A DNA stretch of 64,000 bases. It comes from Histoplasma ohiense. Taxonomy: Eukaryota > Ascomycota > Eurotiomycetes > Onygenales > Ajellomycetaceae. Under the pieces are notes generated by a model, which did no database searches, was not told the DNA's origin, and saw only the letters and a program-made list of their open reading frames with translations. The position numbers and the translations under genes were made by a program. Location of the stretch: contig JAEVHH010000003.1 of NCBI GenBank assembly GCA_017607445.1, positions 3,224,001 to 3,288,000 of the forward strand. Reading direction: 5' to 3'. How positions within the stretch are numbered: the first letter of the stretch is position 1; every line of letters starts with the position of its first letter. Shown here in pieces: positions 11,870 through 24,724 of this stretch.

Positions 11870-13224
11870 TTAACTGCCACTATTTTTCATATTAGCAGAG
11901 ACAGAAGTATCAGTTTGTATTACTGATTTTACTGATTTTTCTGACTTAGAAGCAAATACACATTCTTTCAAATTTGCAAAATGAGGCTCTTTGCAATTGG
12001 CACATTTTGCAACAGACTTAGAGTGCTCACATATAACTCTTTTTTTTAAACAAAATTGACAACTGTGTTCAGCAGTTTTGTGAGATTGAGCACAAATTTG
12101 ACATTTCATATTTCTTCTACAGAGATTTGCAAAATGACCATATTTCTGACAATTTGAACATTGAGTGTGAGCTTTAAATTTTCTCTTGTATCTTTAAACT
12201 CATATGTTCTCATTCTCATACCAGCAATTCTTACAAATGAGATTTTAGATTGTTCAAATGAATCAGTTATAATTAAAACTGAAGCATTTTGTCTGTTTTC
12301 TCTTTGTTCCTCATTATTCAACCAAATTGGTAATTTTTTTAATTTGATTGAATTAAAATCTTCAATCTCATGTTGAAGCTGAACCAGCCCATCATCATGA
12401 TTGAAGATTGCTGTTGGTATGTCATGAAGAATAAATTTTCCCCATTTCTCATCTCTTTCCACTGAAATTTCAGTTTTCAAGAGAGATTCTATCACTGGTG
12501 CTCAAATATGTTGATTTTGCACCAGGAAGTTGGAGTTGAACTCAGGCATGGTTGTCAGAATTATAGAATTACCCAGAAAAGAGCTTTCAACTGATGCTAC
12601 AACTGATTTGTATATTTCAGTTTCAGATATAGAGTTCAATGCATGATTAATCTCATTTCTCATTTGAAAAATAAGACTTGCATTTGACAGCATTTTTTGC
12701 TCAAAAACTTTTTTGTTAAAGATTTTAACAATCAGTCTTTGAGCTTTTGATTGAAGAAGTCTTTCCTCTTTCAGCTCTTTTCTTGATTTTTCTAATTTTT
12801 GTGCACTCAAAGTATCAGGATTTTCTGTAGCCTGATTCAGAGCTCTTTTCTCAATAGATGTGTTTTTCTTTGAAGAGTAAAAGGAGGAAAGTGTGGAGGA
12901 AACTGCTGCAGCCTGAGCATAAGTTTTTGTTTCTATTTTTTGCTCAGATTTTTGAAAAGGATTTAACATTTTAGTTTCAAAGACTTTCTCAAGTTTTGAA
13001 GAGATTTCTAGTTTGTATTTGAGAATCTCATTCAACTGTCTTGCTTGAATCAAAAGTATCTGAAGCACTTCAGTATCCTTTTCCTCCATGCATTGATTTT
13101 TCAAAAACTTAGCAGCTTTTTCAAGATTCTCAACCTCTTGCATCTGATCTTGATATTTCTTTTTTCTTTTCTTTAGAAACTCAATTTCAGGAATCTCTTC
13201 AGAAAACACATCTCTCTCCATCAT
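11870..13224 (-). pseudogene. LINE-2 ORF1: gag-like protein with zinc knuckles, frameshifted
   Basis: The start ATG is read from 13224. The first 240 codons are open: a Lys/Glu-rich coiled coil (13200-12980), then a Ser/Thr-rich linker and a helical segment. A TGA at about 12502 is followed by 129 more codons in the same frame. A one-base shift near 12180 leads into the Cys-rich tail, with CSNCQKYGHFANLC (CCHC) and then CQIC, CQFC and CANC pairs to 11870. Two lesions only make this the best preserved LINE coding region here. Its role would be binding LINE-2 RNA. Confidence 0.75.
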
Positions 13225-14543
13225 ATTGATAGATACAGATGATTTGATTGTGTTTCAGTCTATTTTTCCTACTAGTAATAGTAACTAGATCAAGTTTTTC
13301 AAGAGAACTTAACAAACTGAAACTGATTTTTAAAGATAAATGAGTTAAATCTTCACAAATTGAGTGCTACAAATATAATGAAGGGGAGAACTAATGACTT
13401 CAATTTGAATAAGTCAAGATTGAAGTATCAGTTTTTGATAGAAAAACTGATAAAAAAGACTCAGCTTTTTGAAGAGAAGCTGTTAAAACTAGCTATTTAT
13501 ATTCTTTACTGTAAAAATTTCCCCACACAACAAGTGTGCAGCTCAATTAACCCAGCAGAGGTATATAAAAGCAAATTAACAAGTATTAATGAAAGCTCTT
13601 CAGCCACTAAACAAAGTTAAAGAAATATGACTTTGGGCAAGACTTCACTGTTTTATTAACTCAGAGCTAAAACAGTGAAAATACTCTATCTCTTTCAAAC
13701 TTTGTCTTTTTCTTAATTAAAAAGCTTCTCAAAGTTTCTGCTTAAACTAGATCCCATCTCAGTTTAAGATTATATTTCTGAAATATCAAAAGCTTTCAAT
13801 ACTAAATGAATTCCTTTTCATTCAAATTGAACCACTTTATTTTACTGAATAGCTCTCAATAAGTTGAATATTGAGTTTCCAAAGAAATGAGTATGCAAAT
13901 GAAGAATCAACAGGCTAAATCTGTACTTTTTTCCTTTATAATAGATTATATATATATAAATATATATACAAACTACTTGCAGGGACCAAGCTATCTTTCA
14001 AACACTGAAATTTCCACTTTTATTCTATGTTTATATCAATGGAGGGGTTATTCAGAGGGATTCGATGAGGGATTCGAGGGACGATGGATTCAAATTGATG
14101 GGGTATGCACTAGTCAATTGTGCCGAGGTATCTTTTTGTTACTTGGCAGGCACGTGTGGCTGGGAGGTACTCAGGGGGGACTTGGCACGGGTGCGTTGGA
14201 ACACAAAAATCAATCAGAGTTTTCTCAAACAGAGAATCAAGAATAACTCAAGCAACTGCAGACCAAATTGAATAAGATTTTAATAGATTATCAATTTAAG
14301 ATAGATCTATCTGTGATCAAAATCTGAGTTGATTTGACCCAGTATTGATGGAGTAATTTGATGAACTGTTGAAGATCCGCCCAAGCAGATGCCAAAACAC
14401 TATTCATCAAATATCTCCCTCAAAACTTCATCAAATCTTTTCAAATTTTCAGCAGTTACTGATGGAGACAGTAGGAATCGATTGAGGGTACTCGCGTTGT
14501 CTAATTCGAAGAATTGGGCTTGTTCGGGGTTTTGCTCGTTGTT
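13225..14543 (-). other. LINE-2 leader / CpG-retaining unique stretch
   Basis: No convincing gene is visible. The part next to ORF1 is AT-rich. The outer part (about 14040-14543) keeps many CpG sites (GGGATTCGA repeats near 14060, GGCACGTGTGGC near 14150, CTCGCGTTGTC near 14490) and has no second copy in the window. It may be the LINE-2 5' UTR and internal promoter, or a separate unrecognised insertion. Confidence 0.4.
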
Positions 14544-15966
14544 TTTTACTGAGACTGATGCCTCTCAGTTGAGGATTGCTTCCATCTTCTTAGAATCCAT
14601 GCATATGCCTTTTTCAGCTTCAATGATGAATCCTAGATAGATTGTAGACTTAGTCTCAAAGTCACATTTGTCAATGTCCACTTGCAGTTCAGCTTTTCAT
14701 AGACAGTCAAGCACTTGTTGTATGTGCTTGCAGTGCTCAGTGAATGATTCATCAGTGAAAATCAGAATATCATTCATGTACACTGAGGCAATCTTGTTGA
14801 GCAGATCTCATAGAGCTCAGTTAATGTATTTCTGAAATGTGCTCAGAGCATTTGCTAATTCAAAGAGGGTCACTGTTCATTTGTATAATTTATAATGTGT
14901 ATGAAAGACAGTTAGTCATTCATCATCTTCATTAATTCTTATCTTGTAGAAGGCTGCAGAGATGTCAAGTTTCATAAATCATTTCACTTTTTCTATTCAT
15001 TTGAGTGTTTCATTGATGAGTGGGAGAGGATATCAGTTCTTTCATGTAATCTTGTTGAGTTCTCAATAGTCAACACAGAATCATAAGTCTTTGTCTGATT
15101 TCTTCACAAACAGTACAGATGCTGCAGTGAATGAGTTGTTAATATGAATGAAGTCTTTGTCTAGTAATCTGTTGAGAATTTTTTGTAGAACAAGGAGCTT
15201 GTTGTGTGATATGCTGTAGAGAGAATCTCAGAGTAATTGCAGATTCTTATCATCTTTCTTGATGAGTTTGATTGTATGATCTATACTGCATTCTCAGTGA
15301 GAGAGAAGCTTTTCAGCTTCTTTTTCATCAAACATATCTGTGAAATCTTTGTACAATTCAGATAGTTCTTTGCACAGTTTCTTGAAATTCTTGAGTTCTA
15401 GTTTCTCTAACATCTTTTTGATATTCATCATGCTAGTGATGAACACTTGGATGTTCTTCTTCTCATACACTTGATGAGTTAGTAGTTTGTACACTTTTGC
15501 TGATATCTGAATGAGATCAGTGGTTCTATCAACATCTTTCTCATAAACACAGTCATCTTCTGAGAAAATAAGACAGCAGTTGTGTGTGTTCGACAAGGTT
15601 TCAAATTCTGTGAGCTATGATAGACTGAGCATTAGATTGTACTCAAGGTCTTGTATTTTGTATGTGTATACATTCTTTTTCTCATATCCTTCTACATTGA
15701 TATTAAATTTTATCATATTGTAGGAGACAGATCCTCTTGAGTCATCAAATTCACTGAGCTTATACAGCTTGAGAAAGAGAATACACTGAAGCTTATGCTT
15801 CTCAATCAGCTGAGTATCTATAAGAGTGTAATGAAGAAAACCACTTTCTATCATTGCTCATACATTGACTAGACTATTTACAATAGCAGAGACTATAATT
15901 GTGTATGCTTATATCTTCTGCTCAAATCTTCAGCTAGCTTTTTGCTTCTTGAGCTCTTGTCTATGT
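14544..15966 (-). pseudogene. pol: GypB pol (B4): protease and RT, truncated
   Basis: The frame is -1 relative to gag. The protease region has MIESGFLHYT at 15854, with the active-site Asp of IDSG (as in B2) changed to Glu. It is followed by a spacer (CVYEKDVDRTTDLIQISAKV, near 15555) and RT blocks running to about 14544 (YLGFIIEAEKGICMDSKK near 14610). It is cut by TGA stops and truncated in the RT connection region. Confidence 0.7.
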
Positions 15967-15967
15967 T

Positions 15968-16981
15968 TTAGAGTGAGAGCTCATCTTTTCTCTGTTCTTG
16001 CCTGTCTGCAGATGATACAGTGTGTATGTGTGTGGGGGGTTTACTCAGAACAATCACATTCAGACATTGATTCATGAAGTGCTCTGATTTATCACAGTGT
16101 ATGCAGACTTCTCTGACAATTTGATCAGCAGCATTCTTCTTTGAAATGTTGAAGATTCTCAAACAACTTGTGTTTATGTGTGAGACTCAGTTCATTGATT
16201 CTGATTCAGAGGTGGGGGGTGCTGCAGAGTGGTTTGAGATATATGTATTTGTTTGACAGAATTCTCTGCAATTTTGAAACACATGAAACTGAGACAGATT
16301 GTTGTTCAACAGATGAAGATCAGCACAGAATTTGCTGTATATTGAGAACTTTGAACACTCTACATTTTGATTATGCAACTGAAAGTTCAAGTTCTTGAAC
16401 AATATGTTGATTTTGACAGTGTTATCTCAGTCTTGCCCATCTGCTTCTAGAAGTTTGCAATCAAATTCAGAAAGATAAGTTGTCAATGCAACATTCATCT
16501 GATGAATCTGATTAAGTCAGTTCAATGCCTTGACTTGAAGTGTAGAATTGAGGAAGAGGGAGTTGAGTTGTCAGAAGACTAGCTCTGATGTATACTGATC
16601 ATTCTGACAATAACTCATTCAGAATTGAAATTTCACTAACACATCATCATTCAATCTGCTATGAATATACCACACTTGATTGGATAGTGAGTCTATTGTT
16701 TGTTCATCAATGTTCAATTTGGCATTCACTTTTGACTTCCACACAAGATAGAGCACTAGATCTCCCTCATATTTATTGAGAATTGAGAGCTTCTCTCTTG
16801 GGGGCTTTTCATGAGATGCAGATGTAGAAGAAACAGTGAACACAGAAATGTTCATCTCAGTAAGTCATTGTTGCAATTCAGTCATCTGTAGCATCTGCTG
16901 CTGAAGGATGCTTCATAGATCTAAGTTATCATCCATCATGTTTGAGTGCAGCAGATGTTCATAGAATTGCTCATAGTTCAT
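15968..16981 (-). pseudogene. gag: GypB gag (B4)
   Basis: 338 codons run from the ATG read at 16981 to a TAA at 15968-15970. The B2 copy has exactly the same length and the same TAA, so this is the true gag stop. A CCHC knuckle (CIHCDKSEHFMNQC) lies near 16105-16065. Internal TGA codons inactivate it. Confidence 0.75.
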
Positions 16982-17356
16982 TTCAATATCTAAGAATATA
17001 TAATAATAATAAAAGAAAAGAAATACTTATAGACACTTAGTTCTCTCACAGACACTATTCACAGTGTTGCAGTGCTAAGCTTGATCAAGTGTCTTTGTAA
17101 ACACTATTCACAGCATTACAATTCATAGACACTCAGATCTTATAGAACACAGTTGATTATGTCTCAGATGCTTAGACACAACAGTCTATATAACTAATGA
17201 TAGAGACACTTGAGCTCATGAAGAATCTCTTGTAATGACTAGACACTCAGACCTGTAAACAACACACTCAGATGTAAGAACTGATAATGACACACTTGAG
17301 TGTAAGAATTAATAACAAGACACTCAGATCTTAAACACAAAAGAATCAATTTGTAA

Positions 17357-17889
17357 TGTAACAGATGTACTTCAATTAACAATCTAGCACTATTCTAATA
17401 CAGATTACAAATTGATTAAGAAAGGAAAAAGAAAAGAAATCAGAAGAAAAGGTCATACAAAGAGGGTTCTTATAGAGGAAAGTTCAGAGCAGAAGAATAT
17501 CAGAAGCTGCTTTACAGTGAAGCACAGAGTGAAAGAACATTAAGAAATATATGTAAGAATCATTAGAAACTACACAAATATGGAGCATGAAGCAGAGAAA
17601 TCATTGAGAGCTACATGAAAGAATTGTTGGAGACTACACAAGTGCGGAATACAGAGTGAGGGAATGTTAGAAGCTATACAGAAGAATTATTAGAGACTAC
17701 ACAAGTACAGAGCACAGAGCAGAAGAACATTAAAAGCTACACAGAAGAATCATTAGAAACTATATAAGTGCAGAGCACAGAGTGGAAGAACATCAAGAAT
17801 TACACAAGGTCACAACAGTTAGAAACAAGTGAGTGCAGAAGAGGAGTTGATTGCATAAGATAATTACTAACAGATGCTAATCTGTCACA
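17357..17889 (-). repeat. GypB 5' LTR (B4)
   Basis: It is 533 bp, TG...CA, aligning end to end with 1352-1885, and includes the about 61-bp tandem units (17520-17810). Confidence 0.8.
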
Positions 17890-20800
17890 ATGCTGTCATC
17901 TGTGACACAGAGCAGAAGCTTCACTGCACACTCTAATATATAACAGACATCAACTGTCTCAATGTTGAAGACATGTGATATAGAGCTCAGTGCAGCTGAG
18001 AAGCTGATCAGTTCTTTATTTCTCTGATAGACTATAAAGTTATAGCTTACTCATCTGCTGTTGTCAAGAATCTATTCTGATTCATCTGAGAAAACATATA
18101 AATCTATTGAAGATTAGTTTTCTTATTATTTTTTGAATATCTGAGCAGTATTTTTTTTGTCTATATCTTCTGTGACATCTGTCTCATACTTCTCTGAGTA
18201 GTGTGAAATGACAAATGTGAATCTATTGACTGCAGACAGCAGTGTCTTCAATCTCTGAATCTTGATCTTTGAATACTGCTGAGTTTCAGTCTCTTTTTCA
18301 TATGTGATCATTGAAGAAGTTATCTGTGAAGTCAGTGAATATCTCTTATTCATCATCTGAAGTCTTATTGTGAAATGTATTTTGATCTTCTTCAGAGCTA
18401 TCATTGCTGATGAGAGTTCAGCATCTCAGTATAGAGTTGTGATGAATGTTATATGAAAAACTGAAAAAACTTCTCTGACTATTATAATAAGCATCTTCTC
18501 AACTGTTTTTATATATTATCTCAGATGAAAGCTGATCTTCTCACTTCTGCTTATATGCTTTGCTGACTGCATACAGCTGCTGTACCAGATCTCTGTGCTA
18601 TAGAGCAGTGAGAAAATCATACAGATAGTGACTGTCTTTCACAGAATATCTACTGAAAGCTTATCTTTAATCTTCTCTAGATTTCAGATGTGCTGAGTCA
18701 CAGCTCTTGTCTTCTTTATCTGAGCAGAGATGTGTGATCTTCAGATGAATCTTCTGTCAAAGTATACACTCAGTCAGTGAAATACTGACTTCTGTTCAGC
18801 TGAGACAGTGACAGAATGTATGATTAGATTCTCTGACACAATTACTAATGATGCTTTATTATATTGCTTTTTTATGAGATGAATCATTTCAAATTTCTCT
18901 GATGCAAAAATCATTTTATTTGTCTCTTCTCATCTCAGAATACTCTGTATATCATGACTGAGAAGAGTAGCATTGTTGTTAAGTGAGTGTATAGTCTGTC
19001 AAGTATTCAGATTATCTGTATAATCAAAGTGCAATTCTGAGTTCTGCCACAGCAGCTCTGTTAGATACAGAAGAAACAGTATTGATAACAGAGAAAACCT
19101 CTATAGCATATCACATTGCATCTGATGTGCTGCTGTGATGATTCTCTTCAGCTGAATCTGAGCTCTGCATTTGATGAGAAAGCTGTCAATGAGTTGTAGT
19201 AGCTTATATAGTTATCTCTGTTGTATCATCTGCTGAAGCAGCTGTCTGCACAGTATAGTATCAAAGACATTCTATACATTTATTGTGATTATGAATATCT
19301 TCTTGTTTTGTGTAAAGACTGTCTTTATTTTGTGAGTGAAAGCAGCTATCAGATTCATTGCAGACTGTCTGAGCAGCATCTCTTCATACTATAAACTGAC
19401 TATATCATAAATGAGTGCTGTGTATGTCAGTTGTCTTGCAACAATGTGTTTCAGTCTCTTGAAGATTACTGAGAGAAGAGTAATAAATCTTCAGAAGTGA
19501 ATCAAACTTCTGTTCCTCTTATCTATTTTGAATATCATTGCCATCTCTATCAGCTTTCAGATTTGTGGAAAGTGGCAGAGCTGAAGACAGCACTTGTATA
19601 GCTGCTGTACAAAAAGAGACATATGCTGTCAGTATATTTTGAGCAGCTGCACTGTGATTTCATCTGTGTCTGAAGAGATATTCTGTACTTCAATGATATT
19701 ATACTCTATCTTCTTCATCTCAATCTGAGAGTTTCAGAGCAGGTTTCTCATGCCACTTCAATGCTCATCATTCAGTGAATTGTATTTCAGATCATTGACT
19801 GAGTTGTATTGCTTCAGAATAATTTGCTGAAATATCTCAGCTTTGATAGCTGTCTCTTTGATGATCTGATCTTCAATCATCAAAAAAGATGCTCTGAGAT
19901 TGAGTTTCAGCTTATATTATACTATCATCTGATACAGATCTCTGTCATCTCTGATTTTATTGATCATCTATCTTCAGTATACATGCTTGATTTTGTGCAC
20001 TGTGTTCTTGAATCAGTGTTTTGCAGCCTCTGTCTGATAAGTGGTGAGCTTTTGATGCACTCTTCAGCAGTCTGCTGTTCATCAGAAGATTATAGTCTGT
20101 TTTTATTGCACTGACTTGCTGACTGTCTGAGCTGCAGTCAGAAGATTCTGAATAAAGTATTGAGTCAGATCATCAAGCTGTGCTGCATTCTCAATTTTAT
20201 CTGAATAAAATATGTTTATTATAAGATCTCTGACAAAATCTGCAAAGAGCTTCAGCTGAGAGTCTGTGATCTTGATCTGAGCTCTATTCTACTGTGTCTG
20301 AGATGTTGTTGATAGTATAGTAATTATAGACTGATGATCTGAGCTGCAGTGTAAATCTTGATATACTGAAGTGAAAGCAAAGATCATATTGAAGAAAATG
20401 AGATCAATCATATAATCTGCTGTATGAATTGAAATGTTTATCTCTTTCACAAAGTTTATTCTGTGTTCACTGATTCACTGAACAAGCTCCTCTTCTCAGT
20501 GCAGATTCACTGTCTCTGATTCAAAGATATTATATCATACATTGAAATCTTCATCTACTAGACAGTGAGCTGGTGAACTCAAATTGATCAGATAGTTCAT
20601 GACTGTGTCTGTCTCAGACTGTCTGTACACATTGAGAATATGACAGTCATTGACACTGATTCACAGCAGATTTTTGTTTTGTATAGATTGATATTACTGT
20701 GCTCTTATTTTTGAATTCTTGTATATATATGTCATGATTCAGAGTCTCTTCTTTTCTCACTGCTTCAGATTAGTGTCATCTCAGCAGTCTATGAATGCAA

Positions 20801-21100
20801 AGCACTCATATACTGAGTGATTAGAAGTCTTGATATCAGAGTGTGTGTAAGACTTCTGTATGCAGATCACTTCACAGCTCTGTTTGAAAGCAAGCTGTAG
20901 AGCTGCTGTATGACAGAAAGCTGCTCTGACTGTATTTATTCAGAAGATCTGCAGAGAATGGTTTTTCTGCTGATTGTTTCTGCAGTATCAACTGCATCAC
21001 TGATGTTGATGTTCTAGTATAAGAAGTTATTTGATGAGCTGCTGTCAAAGTTTATCTACAGAATAAGATTGAAGAATCTCAGATCTGTTGTCTGTATACT
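17890..21100 (-). pseudogene. LINE-1 ORF2 (M2), 3'-truncated
   Basis: Endonuclease (GDFNV region near 20550, SDHQSI near 20335), RT with FDTIL near 19255 (FDAV in other copies) and a degenerate YADD region near 19030 are readable on the minus strand. RNase H is cut by the B4 insertion at 17889. TGA stops are frequent. Confidence 0.7.
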
Positions 21101-21223
21101 GAGATTAGACTGCTCTTTGACTGCTTGACTGTGCTGCTGCTCTGCTGTGTGAGCTGAGTATTGTCTGATATAAGTCATCTGTCAGATAATATTCTCTTCA
21201 CTGATGAAGCTCTGAGTAGTCAT

Positions 21224-22741
21224 TCACTTGCAGAGTGCTAGTTCAGTGAGCTGTGTTGATTGAGTTGATTGAGTGAATGATGTAGATATCATTACTGTGA
21301 TCATTGATGCTGACTGTGCTGACAGTGATTGCTGCTTCTGAGCATCTCTGTGATATCTGTTGTCAAGACAGTGAACAGCTGCTAGCTTTTTTTGAGTTAG
21401 ACATCTGAGAATACTGTTCACATATCTGAACACAGCAGAGCAGTGCTGATATTCAGCTGAATAGAGTTGACAGCAGTTGATATATCATATTACTCTCTTG
21501 CACTTCACATCTGTTGACCTCTTGTGCTGGCTTGTGAGCTCACTGCATTTGGAGCATCTCATCAGTTGCATATACTTTGATGAATGATAGTATCTCTGAC
21601 ATTCTGAGTCATGTCTCACTGTCAGAGGTCTTTTCTCCATAAGTCTGACTCTTTCACTGATATTGAAGAGTGAGAAGTCTTTCACTGAGATGAGAAAGAA
21701 GACAATTCATGTAATCTTTCTCATTTTGAGATTCACTTCATATTACAAAAGTCAACAGCTCACTGATTTTATTTTTATCTGAGTCAGAATCTCTTTCTCA
21801 ATCATCTTATCTGTGGGGATTCTTATCTCTTCTCAGTTCTGAATAAATTTCAGAATCTCTGAGACAGTATAATTGTATCATCATTCTGATAGCTGAATCT
21901 CTGTGATGTCAAGAATTTCACAGAGAGTAGTCACTATCTTCTCAGTGATCAGAGCATCATATATATCTCTGTTGTTTAATGTGATTACTCAATCTGTTCT
22001 GATGAGCTTCATCTTCAGCATATTAGCTATATTCTTCACTTTCTGAATGTTTGCAATGATCATCTGCTGCACAGTATATGACTGCAGCTGAGTGATTCAT
22101 TTCTCTGACTGAAGAGTGATGAGAATTTGTTGATTCTTCTGCTGCTTTGTGTTCTCTATAAGACTTCTTGACTGACTGATGTTCTTGAACTGCAGACTGG
22201 CTTCATTAGCTCTGTCAGCTGAGGAAGTCACAGTCTTGACAGAGATAGCTTCAGAAAAAACAGAGTTTTTTCTCTTCTGTGCAATATCTGCTCAGACAGT
22301 CAGCTCTCTCACAGTTGTCTTTGCTAAATTTGACTGTGAATGAGTATTCAGAACAGCACTCTCTTTCAGAGTTGATGCTGCATTCAGATCTGCTGTTATA
22401 TATGCAATGAATCTTTCACAGAAGATTCAGACAAAGTTCTGACTGACTGACTACTTCTTCTTTTTCACTCAGCTGTTCAGAGTCTTAGTCAATCTGATGA
22501 GAGTTTTCTATTGTAGATTCTGTTACTGTTGAGTCTTCTCAAACTGCTTCTACAGCTGAGAGATGACTGTGGAAATGCTGTCACTGACTTCTTTGAGAAC
22601 TGAAGAAGATATTGTAACAGTCTTTCTCTGTCTCTTATCAGTCTTTTCAGTAATAAAATTGATCAGTGACTCTGGCTTCTGTGATCTGATGTAGACTGTG
22701 TTGATATCTTTGAGTGGATGAAAGAGCATTGAGGGCTCCAT
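21224..22741 (-). pseudogene. LINE-1 ORF1 (M2), decayed
   Basis: The ATG at 22741 opens MEPSMLFHPL, as in L3. A coiled-coil N-terminus and zinc-knuckle remnants (YYHSSKYMQLMRCSKCSELTS near 21600-21540) match M1 and L3. Confidence 0.65.
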
Positions 22742-22896
22742 GACCACTCAATCTGTGCAGTACACACATATAGAGTAATCACAGAGAATGTGTGATGATA
22801 TTGAATAAATTGAAAGATTAAAATTATACAAAAAACAGTTGAAAAAGTGGAAAATTCAAATGTATCTCTATGTTTATGAGTAGTTGTAAGAATGTG

Positions 22897-24636
22897 TATC
22901 TGACAGAGCTGCTGTAACAGAACTCAGAATTGTGCTTTGACTATGCAGATGATCTGAACACTTGACAGACTACACACTCATTTGACAACAATACTACTCT
23001 TCTCAGTCATAATATACAGAGTATTCTGAGATGAGAGAAGACAAATAAAATGATCTTTGCATCAGAGAAACTTGAGATGATTCATCTCATAAGAAAGTGA
23101 TACAATGAAATACTGTCAGTAATTGTGTCAGAGAATCTGATCATACACTCTGTCACTGTCTCAGCTGAATAGAAGTCAGTATTTTGCTGACTGAGTATAC
23201 ACTTTGACAGAAGACTCATCTGAAGATCATATGTTTCTGTTCAAATAAAAAAAACAAGAACTGTGACTCAGCACATCTGAAATTTAGAAAAAATCAGAGA
23301 TAAGTTCTCAGCAGATGCTCTGTGAAAGATAGTCATCATCTGCATGATTCTCTCACTGCTCTATAGCACAGAGATCTGATACAGCAGCTGTATACAGTCA
23401 GCAAAGTATACAGACAGAAATGAAGAGATCAGCTTTCATCTGAGATAATATATGAGAACAGTTAAAAAGATGTTTATCATGACAATCAGAGAAATTCTTT
23501 CAGTTTTTTGTACAACATCTATCACAACTCTATACTGAGATGCTGAGCTTTCATCAGCAATGATAGCTCTAAAGAAGATCAAAATACATTTTATGATAAG
23601 GCTTCAGATGATGAATGAAAGATACTCACTGACTTTACAGATAGCTTTCTCAATGATCACATATGAAAGAGAAGCTGAGACTCAGCAGTATTTGAAGATC
23701 AAAATTCAGAGATTGAGAATACTGCTGTCTGCAGTTAATAGACTCACACTTATCATCCCACACTACTCAGAAGAATGCAGAATAGATTTCACAGAGAGTA
23801 TAAATAAAAAAAATACTGCTCAGATATTTAAAAAATAATAAAAAAGTCAATCTTCAACAGATCTATATATCTTCTTGAATGAATCAGAACAGATTCTTGA
23901 CAACAGCAGATGAATGAGCTATAACTTTATAGTCTATCAGAGAAACAAACAGCTGATCAGCTTCTCAGCTGCACTGAACTCTATATTATATATCTTCAAC
24001 ACTGAGACAGTTGATATCTGCTGTGTATTAGAGTGTATGATGAAGCTTCTATTCTGTGTCACAGATGACAGCATCAACTCTTGAATCTGACTCTGTCTTG
24101 ACAATATCTCAGTCATCTGAGATATACAAGACAGTGCAGTGGTCTTCTCAAACTGAGTCTACAGCTGCTGTCACAAGCTTCTCAGACAATATAATATAAA
24201 TCTGAAATAAGTCTCTGAACATATGAAAATAGATTTGTTTGTTTGTATTGGTTTAACATCCCGGAAAAAGCACAGGCAGCGCCCGTGTTTCAGAAGCCTC
24301 CTGAAGGGCATGGAGATGTGCTATGCTGGAGAAATCTCTATATACACAGTAATGATAGACACAGGATCCAGATAGCAACTCTTGAGAAGACTCAGTCTAT
24401 ATAGACTGTTCATCCACTTCTGACCCGACGTATGGCCATTCATGGTAAAGATAATCAAAGCATATGAAAATAGAGAACAATGAGAAAGCAGATTATCTGA
24501 CTAAGCAGACAGTTTCATCTACTGCAGTCTCAGTCTATAAACTCAAGATCATATTCACAGTCAGTGAAATCCACACAGTGATCAAACAGCTCAGTCAAAA
24601 GACAGAATGAGAGTGATGAAGCAGAGTCTATGAAAA
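22897..24636 (+). mobile_element. LINE-1 copy P, segment 2 (RT to RNase H), with m4 insert
   Basis: This continues the frame of segment 1. The RT catalytic box YADD (FDYADDLNT) is near 22940, the thumb follows, and RNase H lies at 23900-24636. It carries a small LINE insert at 24234-24460 and ends at the GAAAA duplication where GypC C1 entered. TGA is the main stop. Confidence 0.8.
24234..24460 (-). mobile_element. LINE-1 copy m4, 227-bp 5'-truncated insertion
   Basis: The 3' end of LINE-1 (AAAC tail at 24234-24245 on the minus strand, plus 3' UTR) is flanked by the exact 14-bp duplication CATATGAAAATAGA at 24220-24233 and 24461-24474. It keeps CpG sites (GGCAGCGCCCGTG, GACCCGACG) lost in most other copies, so it is a recent or little-mutated insertion into P. 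Confidence 0.9.
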
Positions 24637-24724
24637 TGTGAGATGTAGTGACAGTGTGAAGAGTAACAGTAGAAGATAGTTTATAGTGTAGCAGAGATAA
24701 TAGTAGTATATTGTAGAGTGTAGT
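24637..24724 (-). repeat. GypC 3' LTR (C1), outer piece
   Basis: This is the first 88 bp of the LTR before the A1 insertion. It continues at 31721-31895. The last 5 bp (GTAGT, 24720-24724) are the A1 target duplication. Confidence 0.85.

Larger units (their letters stand above)
10737..14543 (-). mobile_element. LINE-2, Tad-like LINE, 5' half (leader, ORF1, endonuclease)
   Basis: This is a second LINE family, unrelated in sequence to LINE-1 and AT-rich with rather few TGA stops. Order on the minus strand: leader (14543-13225), ORF1 (13224-11870), endonuclease of ORF2 (about 11592-10737). The RT half is missing because A4 inserted at 10736 and the far side was lost. The right limit near 14543 is where GypB pol sequence resumes. 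That limit is approximate, and the outer leader could be a separate small element. Confidence 0.65.
14544..17889 (-). mobile_element. GypB copy B4, 5' half (LTR, gag, protease, RT)
   Basis: This minus-strand copy matches B2 from its LTR to the end of the RT thumb. Its LTR edge at 17889 is exact against LINE M2, so it inserted there. The pol homology stops near 14543 where LINE-2 begins. It is more mutated than B1: most CpG in the B1 LTR is CA or TG here. Confidence 0.85.
17890..22896 (-). mobile_element. LINE-1 copy M2, 5' part
   Basis: This minus-strand LINE covers the RNase H region to the 5' end. It equals M1 from about 4873 to 9886. The left edge is the exact LTR end of B4 (17889). The right edge (22896) is followed by the 14-bp target duplication and LINE P. 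Its 3' part is now represented by the left end of M1. Confidence 0.85.

Noticed and set aside
12161..12376. Plus-strand 71-codon frame in LINE-2
   Set aside because: It is a shadow of ORF1, which has the zinc knuckles on the minus strand.
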